Shown here piece after piece: positions 30,687-40,838 of a stretch of DNA of 64,000 nt. The notes beneath the pieces were generated by a model that did not search any database, had not been told where the DNA came from, and was given only the letters and a program-made list of their open reading frames with translations. Within the stretch, counting starts at the first letter, position 1, and each line of letters starts with the position of its first letter. This DNA is from QHXQ01 sp045807745 (GTDB lineage Bacteria > Acidobacteriota > Blastocatellia > Pyrinomonadales > Pyrinomonadaceae): contig JBJMGT010000002.1 in the NCBI GenBank assembly GCA_045807745.1, positions 62,001 through 126,000 on the forward strand, written 5' to 3'. Both the position numbers and the translations under genes were made by a program.

Positions 30687-33117
30687 ATTCGTAGCGCAAG
30701 GCCACCATCGGATCGACTTTCGTGGCGCGCCGGGCCGGGATGTAGCTGGCCAAGAGCGCGATGACCGCGAGCACGAGTGCACCGCCGGCGAAGGTCAGCG
30801 GGTCGGTCGGCCCAACGCCGTAGAGCAGCGTCGCCATGATGCGTGTTAAGGCGAAGGCGCTGATCAGACCGAGCGCGAGACCGACAAGCGTCAGCTTGAT
30901 GCCTTGCCCGACGACGAGGCGCAACACGTCCGAGCGTTGTGCGCCCAAGGCCATGCGCACGCCGATCTCGTGTGTGCGTTGCGTGACGGCATAAGACATC
31001 ACGCCGTAGATGCCGGCTGCGGCGAGCAGCAGCGCCACGCCCGCGAAGACGCCGAGGATGAGCGAGTTGAAGCGCGGTTGGGCCGCCGCCTCGGTGACGA
31101 TCTGCTCCATCTCCTTGAACGCGGCCACCGGCTGCGCCTTGTCCACTTGCCGCACAGCTTCGCGCACCGCCGGGATCAAGCTCTCCGGCTCGACTTGCGT
31201 GCGCACGACGTAAGACATGTTCGCGAACGGGTCTTGTAGGTAAGAGGTATAAATCTCCGGCGTCGGCTCTGTGTTCAATTCCAGACTGCGCACGTCTGCG
31301 ACGACGCCGATGATCTCAGACCAGACGGGTTGCCCGTCGCGCATGGCCCCCAGATTGATCCGCTTGCCGACGGGGTCTGCGCCGGGAAAGTCGCGCCGCA
31401 CGAGTGCTTGATTGACGAGGACGGCGGGCGGCGCGGTCTCGTTATCATGCGCATCGAACATGCGCCCCTGCACCAGTGGGACGTTGACCGCGCGGAAGTA
31501 GTCTGGGCTGACGCTGCGATAATTCATGGTGGGCCATTTGTCCGGCGTGAGCGGCGGGCGACCTTCGACCATGAAGCCGGCGGTCGGCCCCTTCACGAGC
31601 GGCAGCGTGTTAATCACCCCGACCGCGTCCACGCCCGGCAGCGGCTTGATGCGTTCCGCGACTTGCTGGTAGAAGGCCGAATATTGCGGGTCTTGTTTGA
31701 AGCCGGGGCCAGCGGGCGCAAGGCTAAACGTCAGTATGCGCTGCGGGCGAAAGCCTAGGTCGACGGCTTGCAGCCGCAGGAAGCTACGGAACAACAACCC
31801 CGCGCTGATCAAGAGCACGAGCGCGAGCGCGACTTCGGAGACGATGAGCAGCGAGCGCACGCGGTTGCGCCGCAGGCCACCCGCCGTGCTGCGCGCACTC
31901 TCTTTCAACGCTTCGTTGATATCTGGATTCGTGGCCTGCAACGCGGGCGCAAGCCCAAACACGATCCCGGTCGCAAGCGACACGAGCAGCGTGAACCCGA
32001 GCACGTACAGGTCAACCCCGATCCCTTGCGCGCGTGGGAACTCGACAGGCAGCAAGGCCCGCAGCAAGTCCACACCCCACCAACCCAACAGCAGGCCGAG
32101 CGCGCCGCCGACGAGCGCGAGCAGCACGCTCTCCACGAGCAACTGCCGGACGAGGCGCAGGCGCGTCGCACCCAGTGCGAGCCGCACCGCGATCTCTTTC
32201 TGCCGCGTGGCGGCGCGCGCCAGCAGCAGGTTCGCCACGTTCGCGCACGCGATCAAGAGGACGAGCGCCACCGCGCCGAGCAGTAACAACAACGCTGCGC
32301 TGCTCTCGCCAACCAAGTGCGTTTGCAGCGAGACCACGCGGTTGAAACGCTTGTTGTTCGTCTCAGGATGCTGCTCGCGCAAGCGAGCGGTGATGACCAT
32401 CAACTCGTCGTGCGCCTGTTTGATCGTCACGCCCGGCTTGAGCAAGCCAACCGCGCTCAGAAAGCCAAAGCCGCGCGCCCGCTCAATGTCCATCTGCGCG
32501 CTTAGCGTGGGCACGCGTTGGAACGGCGGCACCCACGCCTCGGTCTTGTCGGGGTACTGAAAGCCTGCGGGCGCGATACCAACGACTGTGTAGGGCTGAC
32601 CGTCGAGCGCGATGTTTTGGCCGACGACCGACTGAGCGCCCCCGAAACGGCGCTGCCAGAGGCCGTAACTGAGGACGATGACGGGCGCGTGCCCCGCTTG
32701 CTCTTCCGTTGGCACGAAGAATCGACCGAGTTGCGGCTGCACGCCAAAAACCTGAAAGAAGTTGACCGAGGTCATGGCGAGATCGATCCGCTCCGACTCA
32801 TCGCCGGCCGAGAGATTCGCCGGGCGCGTCAAGATCGCGGCGAGTTGTTCGTATGAATTGCTCTGCGCGCGCCAGTCGAGAAAATTCGCCGGCGTGACTT
32901 GCACGCGACTGTTCTTCTCGTTGAGTTCCTGAATCGCCACGATGCGCGCGGCATTCGGATACTGCAACGGGCGCAAGAGCACCGCATTGACGACCGAGAA
33001 GATCGCGGTATTCGCGCCGATGCCCAAAGCGAGCGCGCCCAGCGCGATGACCGTGAAGCCGGGACTCTGCCATAAAATGCGCGCGCCGTAGCGCAGGTCT
33101 TGTAAGAGCGTACCCAT
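30685..33117 (-). CDS. ADOP-family ABC permease P6
   Basis: This 810-residue permease starts MGTLLQDLRYGARILWQSPGF with GGAGG 8 bp before the ATG at 33117. A reading 172 codons longer is open but enters the end of P5 in another frame and is rejected. Its C-terminal FtsX domain is very close to that of P4: LGAQRSDVLRLVVGQGI, MATLLYGV and FAGGALVLA are shared. P5 lies between them, which fits duplication or gene conversion. The tail is KVDPMVALRYE. Confidence 0.92.
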   Translation of the reverse strand: MGTLLQDLRYGARILWQSPGFTVIALGALALGIGANTAIFSVVNAVLLRPLQYPNAARIVAIQELNEKNSRVQVTPANFLDWRAQSNSYEQLAAILTRPANLSAGDESERIDLAMTSVNFFQVFGVQPQLGRFFVPTEEQAGHAPVIVLSYGLWQRRFGGAQSVVGQNIALDGQPYTVVGIAPAGFQYPDKTEAWVPPFQRVPTLSAQMDIERARGFGFLSAVGLLKPGVTIKQAHDELMVITARLREQHPETNNKRFNRVVSLQTHLVGESSAALLLLLGAVALVLLIACANVANLLLARAATRQKEIAVRLALGATRLRLVRQLLVESVLLALVGGALGLLLGWWGVDLLRALLPVEFPRAQGIGVDLYVLGFTLLVSLATGIVFGLAPALQATNPDINEALKESARSTAGGLRRNRVRSLLIVSEVALALVLLISAGLLFRSFLRLQAVDLGFRPQRILTFSLAPAGPGFKQDPQYSAFYQQVAERIKPLPGVDAVGVINTLPLVKGPTAGFMVEGRPPLTPDKWPTMNYRSVSPDYFRAVNVPLVQGRMFDAHDNETAPPAVLVNQALVRRDFPGADPVGKRINLGAMRDGQPVWSEIIGVVADVRSLELNTEPTPEIYTSYLQDPFANMSYVVRTQVEPESLIPAVREAVRQVDKAQPVAAFKEMEQIVTEAAAQPRFNSLILGVFAGVALLLAAAGIYGVMSYAVTQRTHEIGVRMALGAQRSDVLRLVVGQGIKLTLVGLALGLISAFALTRIMATLLYGVGPTDPLTFAGGALVLAVIALLASYIPARRATKVDPMVALRYE

Positions 33118-33133
33118 GATCGAACCTCCGTTC

Positions 33134-33213
33134 GAGTCCGGAGAGTCTGGAGAGTCTGTAGAGTCTGGAGTCCCTTGACTCGCTAGACTCGCCGGACTCT
33201 CCGGACTCCCGAC
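33134..33213. repeat. Nonamer-repeat hairpin, family C (GAGAGTCTG), P5/P6 gap
   Basis: The left arm (33134-33172) has four GAGAGTCTG-type units. The right arm (33176-33213) has four complementary units and almost no loop, so it is a nearly uninterrupted 80-bp palindrome. It ends just before the P5 stop codon. Confidence 0.87.
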
Positions 33214-33215
33214 TA

Positions 33216-35654
33216 TTATTCGTATCTCAGTGCCACCATCGGATCGACTTTCGTCGCGCGCCGCGCGGGGATGTAGCAAGCCAAGAGCGCCACGCCCGCC
33301 AGCAGGAGCGACACGGAGACGAAGGTCGCGGGGTCGTGCGGCGTGACGCCGTACAGCAAACTCGCCAAGAGGCGCGTCATGGCGTAAGTGCCGGCCAAGC
33401 CGACGCCTAAGCCGACGAGCGCGAGCGTCATGCCCTGCCCGACGACGAGCCGCAGCACATCGCGCGGCTGCGCGCCCAGAGCTATGCGGATGCCGATCTC
33501 GTGCGTCCGCTGCGTGACCGTGTAAGACATCACGCCGTAGATGCCGACCGCCGCCAGCAGCAGCGCGACCAGCGCGAACGTGCCGAGCAGGATCATGTTG
33601 AGACGGCGCTGCGCGATTGTTTCGGCGATCCATTCGTTCATCGTCTTGATGTCATAGACGGGTTGGTAGGGGTCAACGGACTGAACGGCGCTGCGTACAG
33701 AGCCGGCGAGTCCCGCCGGGTCAGCGCCTCCGGCGGCGCGCACGACGAGCGTCACTCGGCCGGGCGGCTCCTGCGCGATGGGAAGAAAGGTCTCCGATCT
33801 GACTTCCGCCTCGAACCCTGTGCGGCGCGTGTCGGCGACGACGCCCACGATGGTTCGCCAGGGGTTCTGGTCTTCAGGCCCGTCTTCGCTGCCGTACTTG
33901 AAGCGCTTGCCGATGGGGTCTGCTTGGGGCCAGAAGCGACGCGCCATCGTCTCGTTAATGATGGCCACCTTCGGCGTGTTCTCCGTGTCCTGTTCGTTGA
34001 AAGCGCGACCTTTAATGATGGGCGTGCCCATCACTTGAAAATAAGAGGGAGTGATCGAGTCGAGCGGCACTTCGAATCGCTGGCCGGGCTGAAAGGGCGG
34101 GCGGCCTTCGATAGTGAAGTTCGTGGAGTTCGGAGTCTTGCTCAGAAAGACGTCGGTGATGGCCCCGGCGGATTCGACACCAGGCGTGCTTGCGAGCCGC
34201 TCGAACAGTTGACGATGAAAGAGGCGTCGTTGATTTTCTTCGCGGTACTTAGAGCCCGGTAGCTGAATCTTCACCGTCAGTAATCCTTCGGGACGAAAAC
34301 CCAGATTGAACTCGCGCAGGCGACTGAAGCTTTTCAAGAGCAGCCCCGCGCCGACGAGCAGCGCGAGCGCGAGCGCGACTTCCGAGACGACCAGTACGCG
34401 GCGCACGTGACGGCTGCGCGCTCCCTTCGAGCCGCCTTTGCCACCACCTTCTTTGAGCGTGTCGTTGATGTCAGACTGCGAAGCCTGCACGGCGGGCGCC
34501 AGCCCGAATAGCAGCGCCGTCAGGCACGACACCAAGAGGGTGAACGCGAGCACGCGCGCGTCCACGCCTATCTGATCCAGGCGCGGCATGTCCGCAGGCA
34601 GCAGCATCTTCAAAGCATCCAAGCCCCACATCGCGAGCATGATGCCGAGCGCCGCGCCGAAGGCCGCCAGCAACAGGCTTTCGACGAGCAATTGTCGAAT
34701 GACGCGCCCACGGCCCGCGCCCATCGCCAAACGAATCGCAAACTCGCGCTCGCGTGCGGCGGCGCGCGAGAGCATAAGATTGGCGACGTTGGCGCACGCG
34801 ATCAACAGCACGAACGCGACCGCGCCCAGCAGCACCAGGAGCGCAGGACGAACCGGGCCCACCGTCTCCTCGCGTAGCGGCACGAGGTTCGTGCCGAAGT
34901 TGGTGTTGTTTTCCGGGTATTGCTGCTCAAGGCGCGTGGCGATTGTTCCCATCTCGGCGCGCGCCTGCTCAAGCGTGACGCCGGGCTTGAGCCGACCGAT
35001 GACGTTGAGCCAGAATGCAGACCGCGCCTCTTTAAGCTGCTGAGGCGGCGCGAGCGGAAGCCAAAAATCCGTATCCTTCGCGGGAAAGCGAAAGTCCGGC
35101 GGCATCACGCCGGTGACCGTGCGACTTATGCCATTCACGGAGACGCTCTGGCCGATGATGTTTTTGTCGCCGCCGAAGCGTCGCTGCCACAATCCGTAGC
35201 TGAGCACGATCACGCCCTCATGCCCCGTTTGGTCTTCTTCGGCCGTAAAGCCGCGCCCCGCCACGGGAGCGACACGCATCACGTCGAAGAAGCTGGCCGT
35301 CGCCGCCGCGCCCGTGATGCGCTCAGGCTCGCCCGTGCCCGTCAGATTCAGGCTCGCTGGCCTGTAGGCGGCAAGCGAAGCGAAGACCTTGTTCTGATCG
35401 CGATAGTCCATGAAGTTCGGATAGGAGTGAATGTCTTCCTTCACCCCCATCACACGATTATCCATCCACACGATCACCAGCCGGTCAGGCTCGGCGAACG
35501 GCAGAGGCCGCAGCAGCACCGCGTTGACGACAGAGAAGATGGCCGTGTTAGCGCCGATGCCCAGGGCGAGCGCGACCAGCGCTACCAGCGTAAAGCCCGG
35601 ACTCTTCCACAACGTCCGCAGTCCGTAACGTAGATCGAGCCACAGGTTGTTCAT
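33216..35654 (-). CDS. ADOP-family ABC permease P5
   Basis: This 812-residue permease starts MNNLWLDLRYGLRTLWKSPGF, with GGAGG 7 bp before the ATG at 35654. A 16-residue upstream in-frame stretch comes from the intergenic repeat and is not used. The first FtsX domain reads ACANVANLMLSRAAARERE. The linker after it is Gly/Lys-rich (LKEGGGKGGSKGARS). The tail is KVDPMVALRYE. Confidence 0.92.
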   Translation of the reverse strand: MNNLWLDLRYGLRTLWKSPGFTLVALVALALGIGANTAIFSVVNAVLLRPLPFAEPDRLVIVWMDNRVMGVKEDIHSYPNFMDYRDQNKVFASLAAYRPASLNLTGTGEPERITGAAATASFFDVMRVAPVAGRGFTAEEDQTGHEGVIVLSYGLWQRRFGGDKNIIGQSVSVNGISRTVTGVMPPDFRFPAKDTDFWLPLAPPQQLKEARSAFWLNVIGRLKPGVTLEQARAEMGTIATRLEQQYPENNTNFGTNLVPLREETVGPVRPALLVLLGAVAFVLLIACANVANLMLSRAAAREREFAIRLAMGAGRGRVIRQLLVESLLLAAFGAALGIMLAMWGLDALKMLLPADMPRLDQIGVDARVLAFTLLVSCLTALLFGLAPAVQASQSDINDTLKEGGGKGGSKGARSRHVRRVLVVSEVALALALLVGAGLLLKSFSRLREFNLGFRPEGLLTVKIQLPGSKYREENQRRLFHRQLFERLASTPGVESAGAITDVFLSKTPNSTNFTIEGRPPFQPGQRFEVPLDSITPSYFQVMGTPIIKGRAFNEQDTENTPKVAIINETMARRFWPQADPIGKRFKYGSEDGPEDQNPWRTIVGVVADTRRTGFEAEVRSETFLPIAQEPPGRVTLVVRAAGGADPAGLAGSVRSAVQSVDPYQPVYDIKTMNEWIAETIAQRRLNMILLGTFALVALLLAAVGIYGVMSYTVTQRTHEIGIRIALGAQPRDVLRLVVGQGMTLALVGLGVGLAGTYAMTRLLASLLYGVTPHDPATFVSVSLLLAGVALLACYIPARRATKVDPMVALRYE

Positions 35655-35671
35655 CGCGTACCTCCGAAAAG

Positions 35672-35728
35672 CAGTGACGAGTGACGAGTGAAAAAAGACC
35701 ATTGCTTGTCACTCGTCACTCGTCACTG
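35672..35728. repeat. Heptad-repeat hairpin, family D (GTGACGA), P4/P5 gap
   Basis: The left arm (35672-35691) has GTGACGA heptads. The right arm (35707-35728) has three complementary TCGTCAC units and runs to the P4 stop codon. The loop is about 15 bp and A-rich. Confidence 0.85.
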
Positions 35729-35730
35729 TT

Positions 35731-38142
35731 TTATTCATATCTAAGTGCGACCATCGGATCGACTTTCGTTGCGCGCCGCGCCGGGATGTAGCAAGCGAGC
35801 AACACAACGCTTGCGAGCACGAGCGCGCCGCCGGCGAATGTCATTGGATCGGTCGGCTTGACGCCGTAGAGTAGCGTCGCCATGACGCGCGTCAGCGCGA
35901 AGGCGCAGACCATGCCGAGCGCGAGACCGATGAGCGTCAGGCGAATCCCCTGCCCGATGATGAGGCGGAGCACGTCCGAGCGTTGTGCGCCCAAGGCCAT
36001 GCGGACGCCGATCTCGTGTGTGCGCTGCGTGACGTAGTAAGCGGTGATGCCATAGATGCCGATGACGGCGAGCAGTAACGCGACCGACGCGAAAGCCGTC
36101 AAGAGCAGCATCGACGCGCGGCGCGGCGCGACCGATGCGGCGGCCACGTCCGTCATCGTTTTGATGTTGTAGATCGGTAGCGTCTTATCCAGCGCGTGAA
36201 TCTCATTGCGCACGGCCGTCGTTAGCGAAGACGGCTCGACCGTCGTCCGCACCAGCATAGACATGCTGCCCCAGCCGGAGTCTTGCGCGAAGGGCACGTA
36301 CATCTGCGCGCTCGCCGGCGTGTCGAGCGCGGGGCGCGTGTCGCCGACCACGCCGACCACCTCGCGCGCAAACTTCTCGTCGCGCCAGATCGTGATCCGC
36401 TTGCCCACGGGACTCTCGCCGGGCCAATACTTGTGCGCCATCGTCTCGTTGACGATGACGACCATCGGCGACTTGTCCGTGTCCTGCTCGCTGAACGCGC
36501 GCCCCGCGATAAGCGGAATCTGGAGCGTGCGGAAATAGTCGGGCGTGGCGACGTAGTAGTTTGCGTTCGCCGACTCTTCGGGCGTCGCGGGCCGGCCCTC
36601 GCGGATGAAGGCGCGGCCGACGTTGAAGGTGTCGCCGCCGAGCGGCATGGTCAACACCGCGCCTACAGATTCGACGCCGGGCAGCGCGCGCACACGCTCG
36701 AACGCCTGCCGGTAGAGATCGACGCGCGGCTGGCCTTTCGGATACTTCGCACTGGGCAGCGAGAGGCGCATCGCCAGCACGCCTTCAGTGTTAAAGCCCG
36801 GACTGACATCGCGTAGCCGTATAAAGCTCTTGATGAGCAACCCCGCGCCCGCGAGCAGCAGAAAAGAGAGCGCGATCTCCGCGATCATCAACAGACTCCG
36901 CACGCGGTTGCGTCGCCCGCCTTCAGCGCCGCTACGCCCGCCCTCTTTCAACATCTCGTTCAGATCGGGGCGCGACGCCTGAATGGCCGGCGCGAGACCG
37001 AAGATGAGACCGGTGATGAGCGTGAGCGCGAGCGTGAAGAATAGGACGCGCGCGTCCGGTCTGATCTCGTCGAAGCGCGGGCTGTTGGGCGGGCTGACGG
37101 CGATCAGCAGATCGGTCAGCCACACACTCAGCAAGAGACCGGCCGCGCCGCCGATGACGGAGAGCAGGACGCTTTCCGTTAACAGTTGCCGCACGATGCG
37201 CAAGCGACTCGCGCCCAAGGCCGTCCGCACGGCGATCTCTTTCTGCCGGGCCGTCGCGCGCGCGAGTAAGAGATTAGCGACGTTGGCGCACGCGATCAGC
37301 AGAACGAACGCGACCGCGCCGAGCAGGATGAGCAACGACGGGCGCACTGCGCCGACCGTGAACTCGTGCAAGCTTGTCAGCCGCGTGCGCCAGCCGTTGT
37401 TCGTCTCGTTGTACTCTCCCGCCAGCCGCTGGTTGATCGTGTCCATCTGCGTCTGCGCTTGCGCGAGCGTGACGTTCGGCTTGAGGCGCGCGACGACGTT
37501 CATGTAACGATTGTCGCGGCGCTCGCCCGCCGGATCGATGACAAAGGGAAACCAAACTTCAGTCTGCTGCGGGAAGTCGAAGCCTTGCGGCATGACGCCA
37601 ACCACCGTTGTGCTGGTGTTGCCGATCAGCACCTGCCGGCCCGTGATGTTCGGGTCTGCGCCGAATTTGCGTTGCCAGATGGCATAGCTCAGCACGACAA
37701 CATCCGTCTGTCCCTTCGCCTGATCCTGAGCTTGCAGCGCGCGCCCCTTTATGGCGTTCGTGCGGAAGAGCGGAAAGAAATCTGTGGTGACGCTCGTGCC
37801 GCGCACACGCTCGGCTTCGTCGCCGCTCACCAAGAGCGAGCCGCCGGTGACAAAGCCTGCCAGTTGCTCGAACACTTGGTTCTGACTCTGCCAATCGGCG
37901 AAGTCCGGCACGGACATGTTGCTCTGCGTAATGCCCTGCGGCGGATTCTCGCCTTGCAGCCAGACGAGGCGCTCCGACTCGGGATAAGCCAACGGGCGCA
38001 AGAGCACCGTGTTCACCGCGCTAAAGATGGCTGTGTTCGCGCCAATCCCCAACGCCAACGCCGCTAGCGCCACCAGCGCAAACCCCGGACTCTTCAACCA
38101 CGTCCGCACGCCGTAACGAAGATCAAGCCACAAGTTGCCCAT
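35731..38142 (-). CDS. ADOP-family ABC permease P4
   Basis: This 803-residue permease starts MGNLWLDLRYGVRTWLKSPGF, with AAAGGAT upstream of the ATG (weaker than the GGAGG of its neighbours). The C-terminal FtsX domain closely matches P6 (LGAQRSDVLRLIIGQGI, MATLLYGV, FAGGALVLA). The first periplasmic domain contains VSGDEAERVRGTSVTTDFFPLF. The tail is KVDPMVALRYE. Confidence 0.92.
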   Translation of the reverse strand: MGNLWLDLRYGVRTWLKSPGFALVALAALALGIGANTAIFSAVNTVLLRPLAYPESERLVWLQGENPPQGITQSNMSVPDFADWQSQNQVFEQLAGFVTGGSLLVSGDEAERVRGTSVTTDFFPLFRTNAIKGRALQAQDQAKGQTDVVVLSYAIWQRKFGADPNITGRQVLIGNTSTTVVGVMPQGFDFPQQTEVWFPFVIDPAGERRDNRYMNVVARLKPNVTLAQAQTQMDTINQRLAGEYNETNNGWRTRLTSLHEFTVGAVRPSLLILLGAVAFVLLIACANVANLLLARATARQKEIAVRTALGASRLRIVRQLLTESVLLSVIGGAAGLLLSVWLTDLLIAVSPPNSPRFDEIRPDARVLFFTLALTLITGLIFGLAPAIQASRPDLNEMLKEGGRSGAEGGRRNRVRSLLMIAEIALSFLLLAGAGLLIKSFIRLRDVSPGFNTEGVLAMRLSLPSAKYPKGQPRVDLYRQAFERVRALPGVESVGAVLTMPLGGDTFNVGRAFIREGRPATPEESANANYYVATPDYFRTLQIPLIAGRAFSEQDTDKSPMVVIVNETMAHKYWPGESPVGKRITIWRDEKFAREVVGVVGDTRPALDTPASAQMYVPFAQDSGWGSMSMLVRTTVEPSSLTTAVRNEIHALDKTLPIYNIKTMTDVAAASVAPRRASMLLLTAFASVALLLAVIGIYGITAYYVTQRTHEIGVRMALGAQRSDVLRLIIGQGIRLTLIGLALGMVCAFALTRVMATLLYGVKPTDPMTFAGGALVLASVVLLACYIPARRATKVDPMVALRYE

Positions 38143-38157
38143 CTGAATATCCTTTCG

Positions 38158-38230
38158 ATTGCGGAATTTGGATTGCGGATTACTAAGACAATAGTTCTTT
38201 TAATCCGCAATCCAAATTCCGCAATCCGCA
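38158..38230. repeat. Heptad-repeat hairpin, family B (TGCGGAT), P3/P4 gap
   Basis: The left arm (38158-38180) has three heptads (TGCGGAA, TTTGGAT, TGCGGAT). The right arm (38202-38230) has four complementary units reaching the P3 stop codon. The loop is about 21 bp. Confidence 0.85.
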
Positions 38231-38231
38231 T

Positions 38232-40697
38232 TCATTCATAGCGTAGTGCCACCATCGGATCGACCTTGGTCGCGCGGCGCGCCGGGACGTAGCTGGCGAC
38301 GAGCGCGACGACGATGAGCGCTAGCGCAACGCCGCCGTAGGTCACGGGGTCGAGCGCGCCGACGCCGTAGAGCAGGCTGGCGAGCAGGCGCGTGACGCCG
38401 GCTGCGATCAATAAGCCGACCGCGACGCCGATTAATGACAGCCGCAAACCTTCGCGCAACACGAGCCGCAGCACATCGCCCGTTTGCGCGCCGAGCGCGA
38501 GGCGCACACCGATTTCATGCGTGCGCTGGCTGACCGTGTAAGCCAAGAGGCCGTAGAGACCGACGGCCGCGAGCGCGAGGGCCAGCAGCCCGAAGACGGC
38601 GACGAGCGTGGCGGCGACGCGTTGCTGCGTCAGCGAGCTGTTCAGTTGCTCGCGCAAGGTCTTGACGCCGGAGAGCGGCAGGTTGCGATCAAGCGTCTGC
38701 ACCTCGCGCGCCACGGCCGCGCGCAACGCTTCCGGGTCGCCGCTCGCGCGCACGTGCAGCCGCATCGCGGCGCTGTAGCTCTGCGCGTAAGGGACGTACA
38801 TGTAAGTGCGCGGGCGCTCGAACAGCGTGCGGTATTTTGTGTCGGCGGCGACGCCCACAACTTCAACCGTCGCGCGCTCCGTCATGCCCTTCGGCATCTG
38901 GAAGCGTTTGCCGATGGGACTCTCGCCGGGCCAGAGTTTGCGCGCGAGCGTCTCGTTAACGATGACGACACCGGGCGCGGCGGCCGTGTCGCGCGCGCTG
39001 AAGTCGCGTCCCAGCTTGAGCGGAATCTTCATCGTGCGCAGGTAGTCGGGCGCGACGACGTTGAAATCGACGGGGAGGCCGGGCGTGTCCTCTGCCTGAC
39101 CTTCGAATTTGAGCATCGTGCCGAGCGAGCCGCCGCCGAGCGGCAACATCTCGGCGAGACTCACCGCCTCGACGCCGGGCAAAGCTCGCACGCGCTCAGT
39201 CAGTTGCGCATAGAAGAGTTCCGCCTGCGGTTGTTTGTAGCTTTGGCGGCCGAGGTCGAGCGCGGCGACGAGGACGTTTGCGGTGTTGAAGCCGGGACTG
39301 ATCGCGCGCGAGTTGCGGAGCGTGCGGACGAAGAGACCGGCGCAGACCAGCAGGACGAGCGAGAGCGCGATCTGTGTGACGACGAGCGCGCTGCGCAGCC
39401 GCGAGCGTACGCGCACGCTGCTCGGCGTGCCCGTCTGTTTCAAGACCGCCATCACATCGGGGCGCGACGTTTGCAGCGCAGGGACAAGCCCGAAGATGAG
39501 ACCTGTCAGAAGCGAGACGAAGAGGGCGAAGAGGAGCACACTGCGGTCGGGACGTAGATCAATGGTTGCTGTGCCGCCGCCGAACGCTTCCGCCGGGATG
39601 AACGATGCCAACAGATCGCTCGTCCACAGTGCAACGAAGAGACCGGCCGCGCCGCTTAAGACTGCGAGCAACAAACTCTCCGTCAGCAGTTGCCGGACGA
39701 GCCGTGCGCGCCCCGCGCCGAGCGCAAGACGAATCCCTAGCTCTTTGTGCCGCGTCACGCCGCGCGCCAAAAGTAAGTTGGCGACGTTGGCGCACGCGAT
39801 CAGGAGCGCAAGCCCGACGACCGCCATCAGCATTGTCGTCAACTGCTGCACGTCGCGGCGTTGGTTCGGATCGAAGCCGAGACCGGGACTAATCGTCGCG
39901 CCCTTATGTTCGTTCGATTCGGGATAGGTGAGGGCCAGCCGGTGCGCGATGGTGTCCAACTCGGCCTGCGCCTGTGCAGGCTGGACATTATCTTTGAGGC
40001 GCGCGAACGCACTCAGCCACGTCGCCTGCCGCTCGGTCAGCGGATTTATATCCTCGAAGTGATCCGGAATCGCCTGTCGATACATGGCGAGCGGCAGCCA
40101 CACGTCGCTCGCGTGATCGGTCTCTATGCCGACGAAGCCAGCGCGCGCGATGCCGACGATGGTGAACGGCTGCCCGTTGAGACTCACGTTCTGCCCGACG
40201 AGGTTCGGGTCTGCGCCGAAGCGTCTGCGCCACAGCCCATCGCTGATGACGGCGACCGCATGCGCGCCCGGCTCGCGGTCATCTTCGGGGCGGAGCATGC
40301 GCCCGCGGGCGGCGTCTGCGCCGAGCACCTCGAAGTAGTTGCCGGAGACGAGCGTGCCGGGCACGCGCAGGGCGTCGCTGCCGGTGCTCAGATGAAGCGG
40401 CGTGTCGAAGAAGACGGAGACGCCCGCGAAGACCGTGCTCTGATCGCGATAGTCAACGTAATCGGGATAGGTGAAGGTGTCGAAGTCCTGCCCGTCCATC
40501 GTGCGCCCGAGCAGCACCATGTGGGCCGGGTCTTTAACGCCTGCCGGCGGACGCAGGAGCAGCGCGTTGACGACCGAGAAGATCGTGGTGTTCGCACCAA
40601 TGCCGAGCGCCAGCACGACGATTGATACGAGGGTGAAGCCCGGACTTTTCCACAACGTCCTGACGCCGTAGCGCAGGTCTTGCCACACAGTCTCCAT
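38232..40697 (-). CDS. ADOP-family ABC permease P3, SGNYF subgroup
   Basis: This 821-residue permease starts METVWQDLRYGVRTLWKSPGF, with GGAGG 6 bp before the ATG. VSGNYFEVLGAD and PFTIVGIARAGFVGIE in the first periplasmic domain place it with P9, P15 and P16. The loop after transmembrane helix 1 reads LLLRPPAGVKDPAHMVLLG instead of the usual LLRPLP. The first FtsX domain has ACANVANLLLARGVTRHKE. The tail is KVDPMVALRYE. Confidence 0.92.
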   Translation of the reverse strand: METVWQDLRYGVRTLWKSPGFTLVSIVVLALGIGANTTIFSVVNALLLRPPAGVKDPAHMVLLGRTMDGQDFDTFTYPDYVDYRDQSTVFAGVSVFFDTPLHLSTGSDALRVPGTLVSGNYFEVLGADAARGRMLRPEDDREPGAHAVAVISDGLWRRRFGADPNLVGQNVSLNGQPFTIVGIARAGFVGIETDHASDVWLPLAMYRQAIPDHFEDINPLTERQATWLSAFARLKDNVQPAQAQAELDTIAHRLALTYPESNEHKGATISPGLGFDPNQRRDVQQLTTMLMAVVGLALLIACANVANLLLARGVTRHKELGIRLALGAGRARLVRQLLTESLLLAVLSGAAGLFVALWTSDLLASFIPAEAFGGGTATIDLRPDRSVLLFALFVSLLTGLIFGLVPALQTSRPDVMAVLKQTGTPSSVRVRSRLRSALVVTQIALSLVLLVCAGLFVRTLRNSRAISPGFNTANVLVAALDLGRQSYKQPQAELFYAQLTERVRALPGVEAVSLAEMLPLGGGSLGTMLKFEGQAEDTPGLPVDFNVVAPDYLRTMKIPLKLGRDFSARDTAAAPGVVIVNETLARKLWPGESPIGKRFQMPKGMTERATVEVVGVAADTKYRTLFERPRTYMYVPYAQSYSAAMRLHVRASGDPEALRAAVAREVQTLDRNLPLSGVKTLREQLNSSLTQQRVAATLVAVFGLLALALAAVGLYGLLAYTVSQRTHEIGVRLALGAQTGDVLRLVLREGLRLSLIGVAVGLLIAAGVTRLLASLLYGVGALDPVTYGGVALALIVVALVASYVPARRATKVDPMVALRYE

Positions 40698-40708
40698 GTG
40701 AACCTCCG

Positions 40709-40824
40709 GCTTGTCCGTCGTCCTCGGTCAGTTGTCCTACGCCTTCATCCGCGCCGGGCTTGGCGGTCGAAAGCAAACGCGACAACTTGTGCAACCAGAA
40801 CAACTGACAACGGACAACTGACTA
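40709..40824. repeat. Imperfect hairpin of family E heptads (CAACTGA), P2/P3 gap
   Basis: The right arm (40799-40824) has CAACTGA/CAACGGA heptads. The left arm (40709-40736) holds diverged complements (GTCCGTCG, TCAGTTG). About 60 bp of unrelated sequence lies between them, the largest loop in the array. The pairing is imperfect, so this is probably an ageing copy. Confidence 0.6.
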
Positions 40825-40838
40825 CCAACAAAACTTTC

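Noticed and set aside
33118..33633. In-frame N-terminal extension of P6 by 172 codons
   Set aside because: It reads through the hairpin into another frame of P5. The ATG at 33117 has GGAGG and the family start motif.
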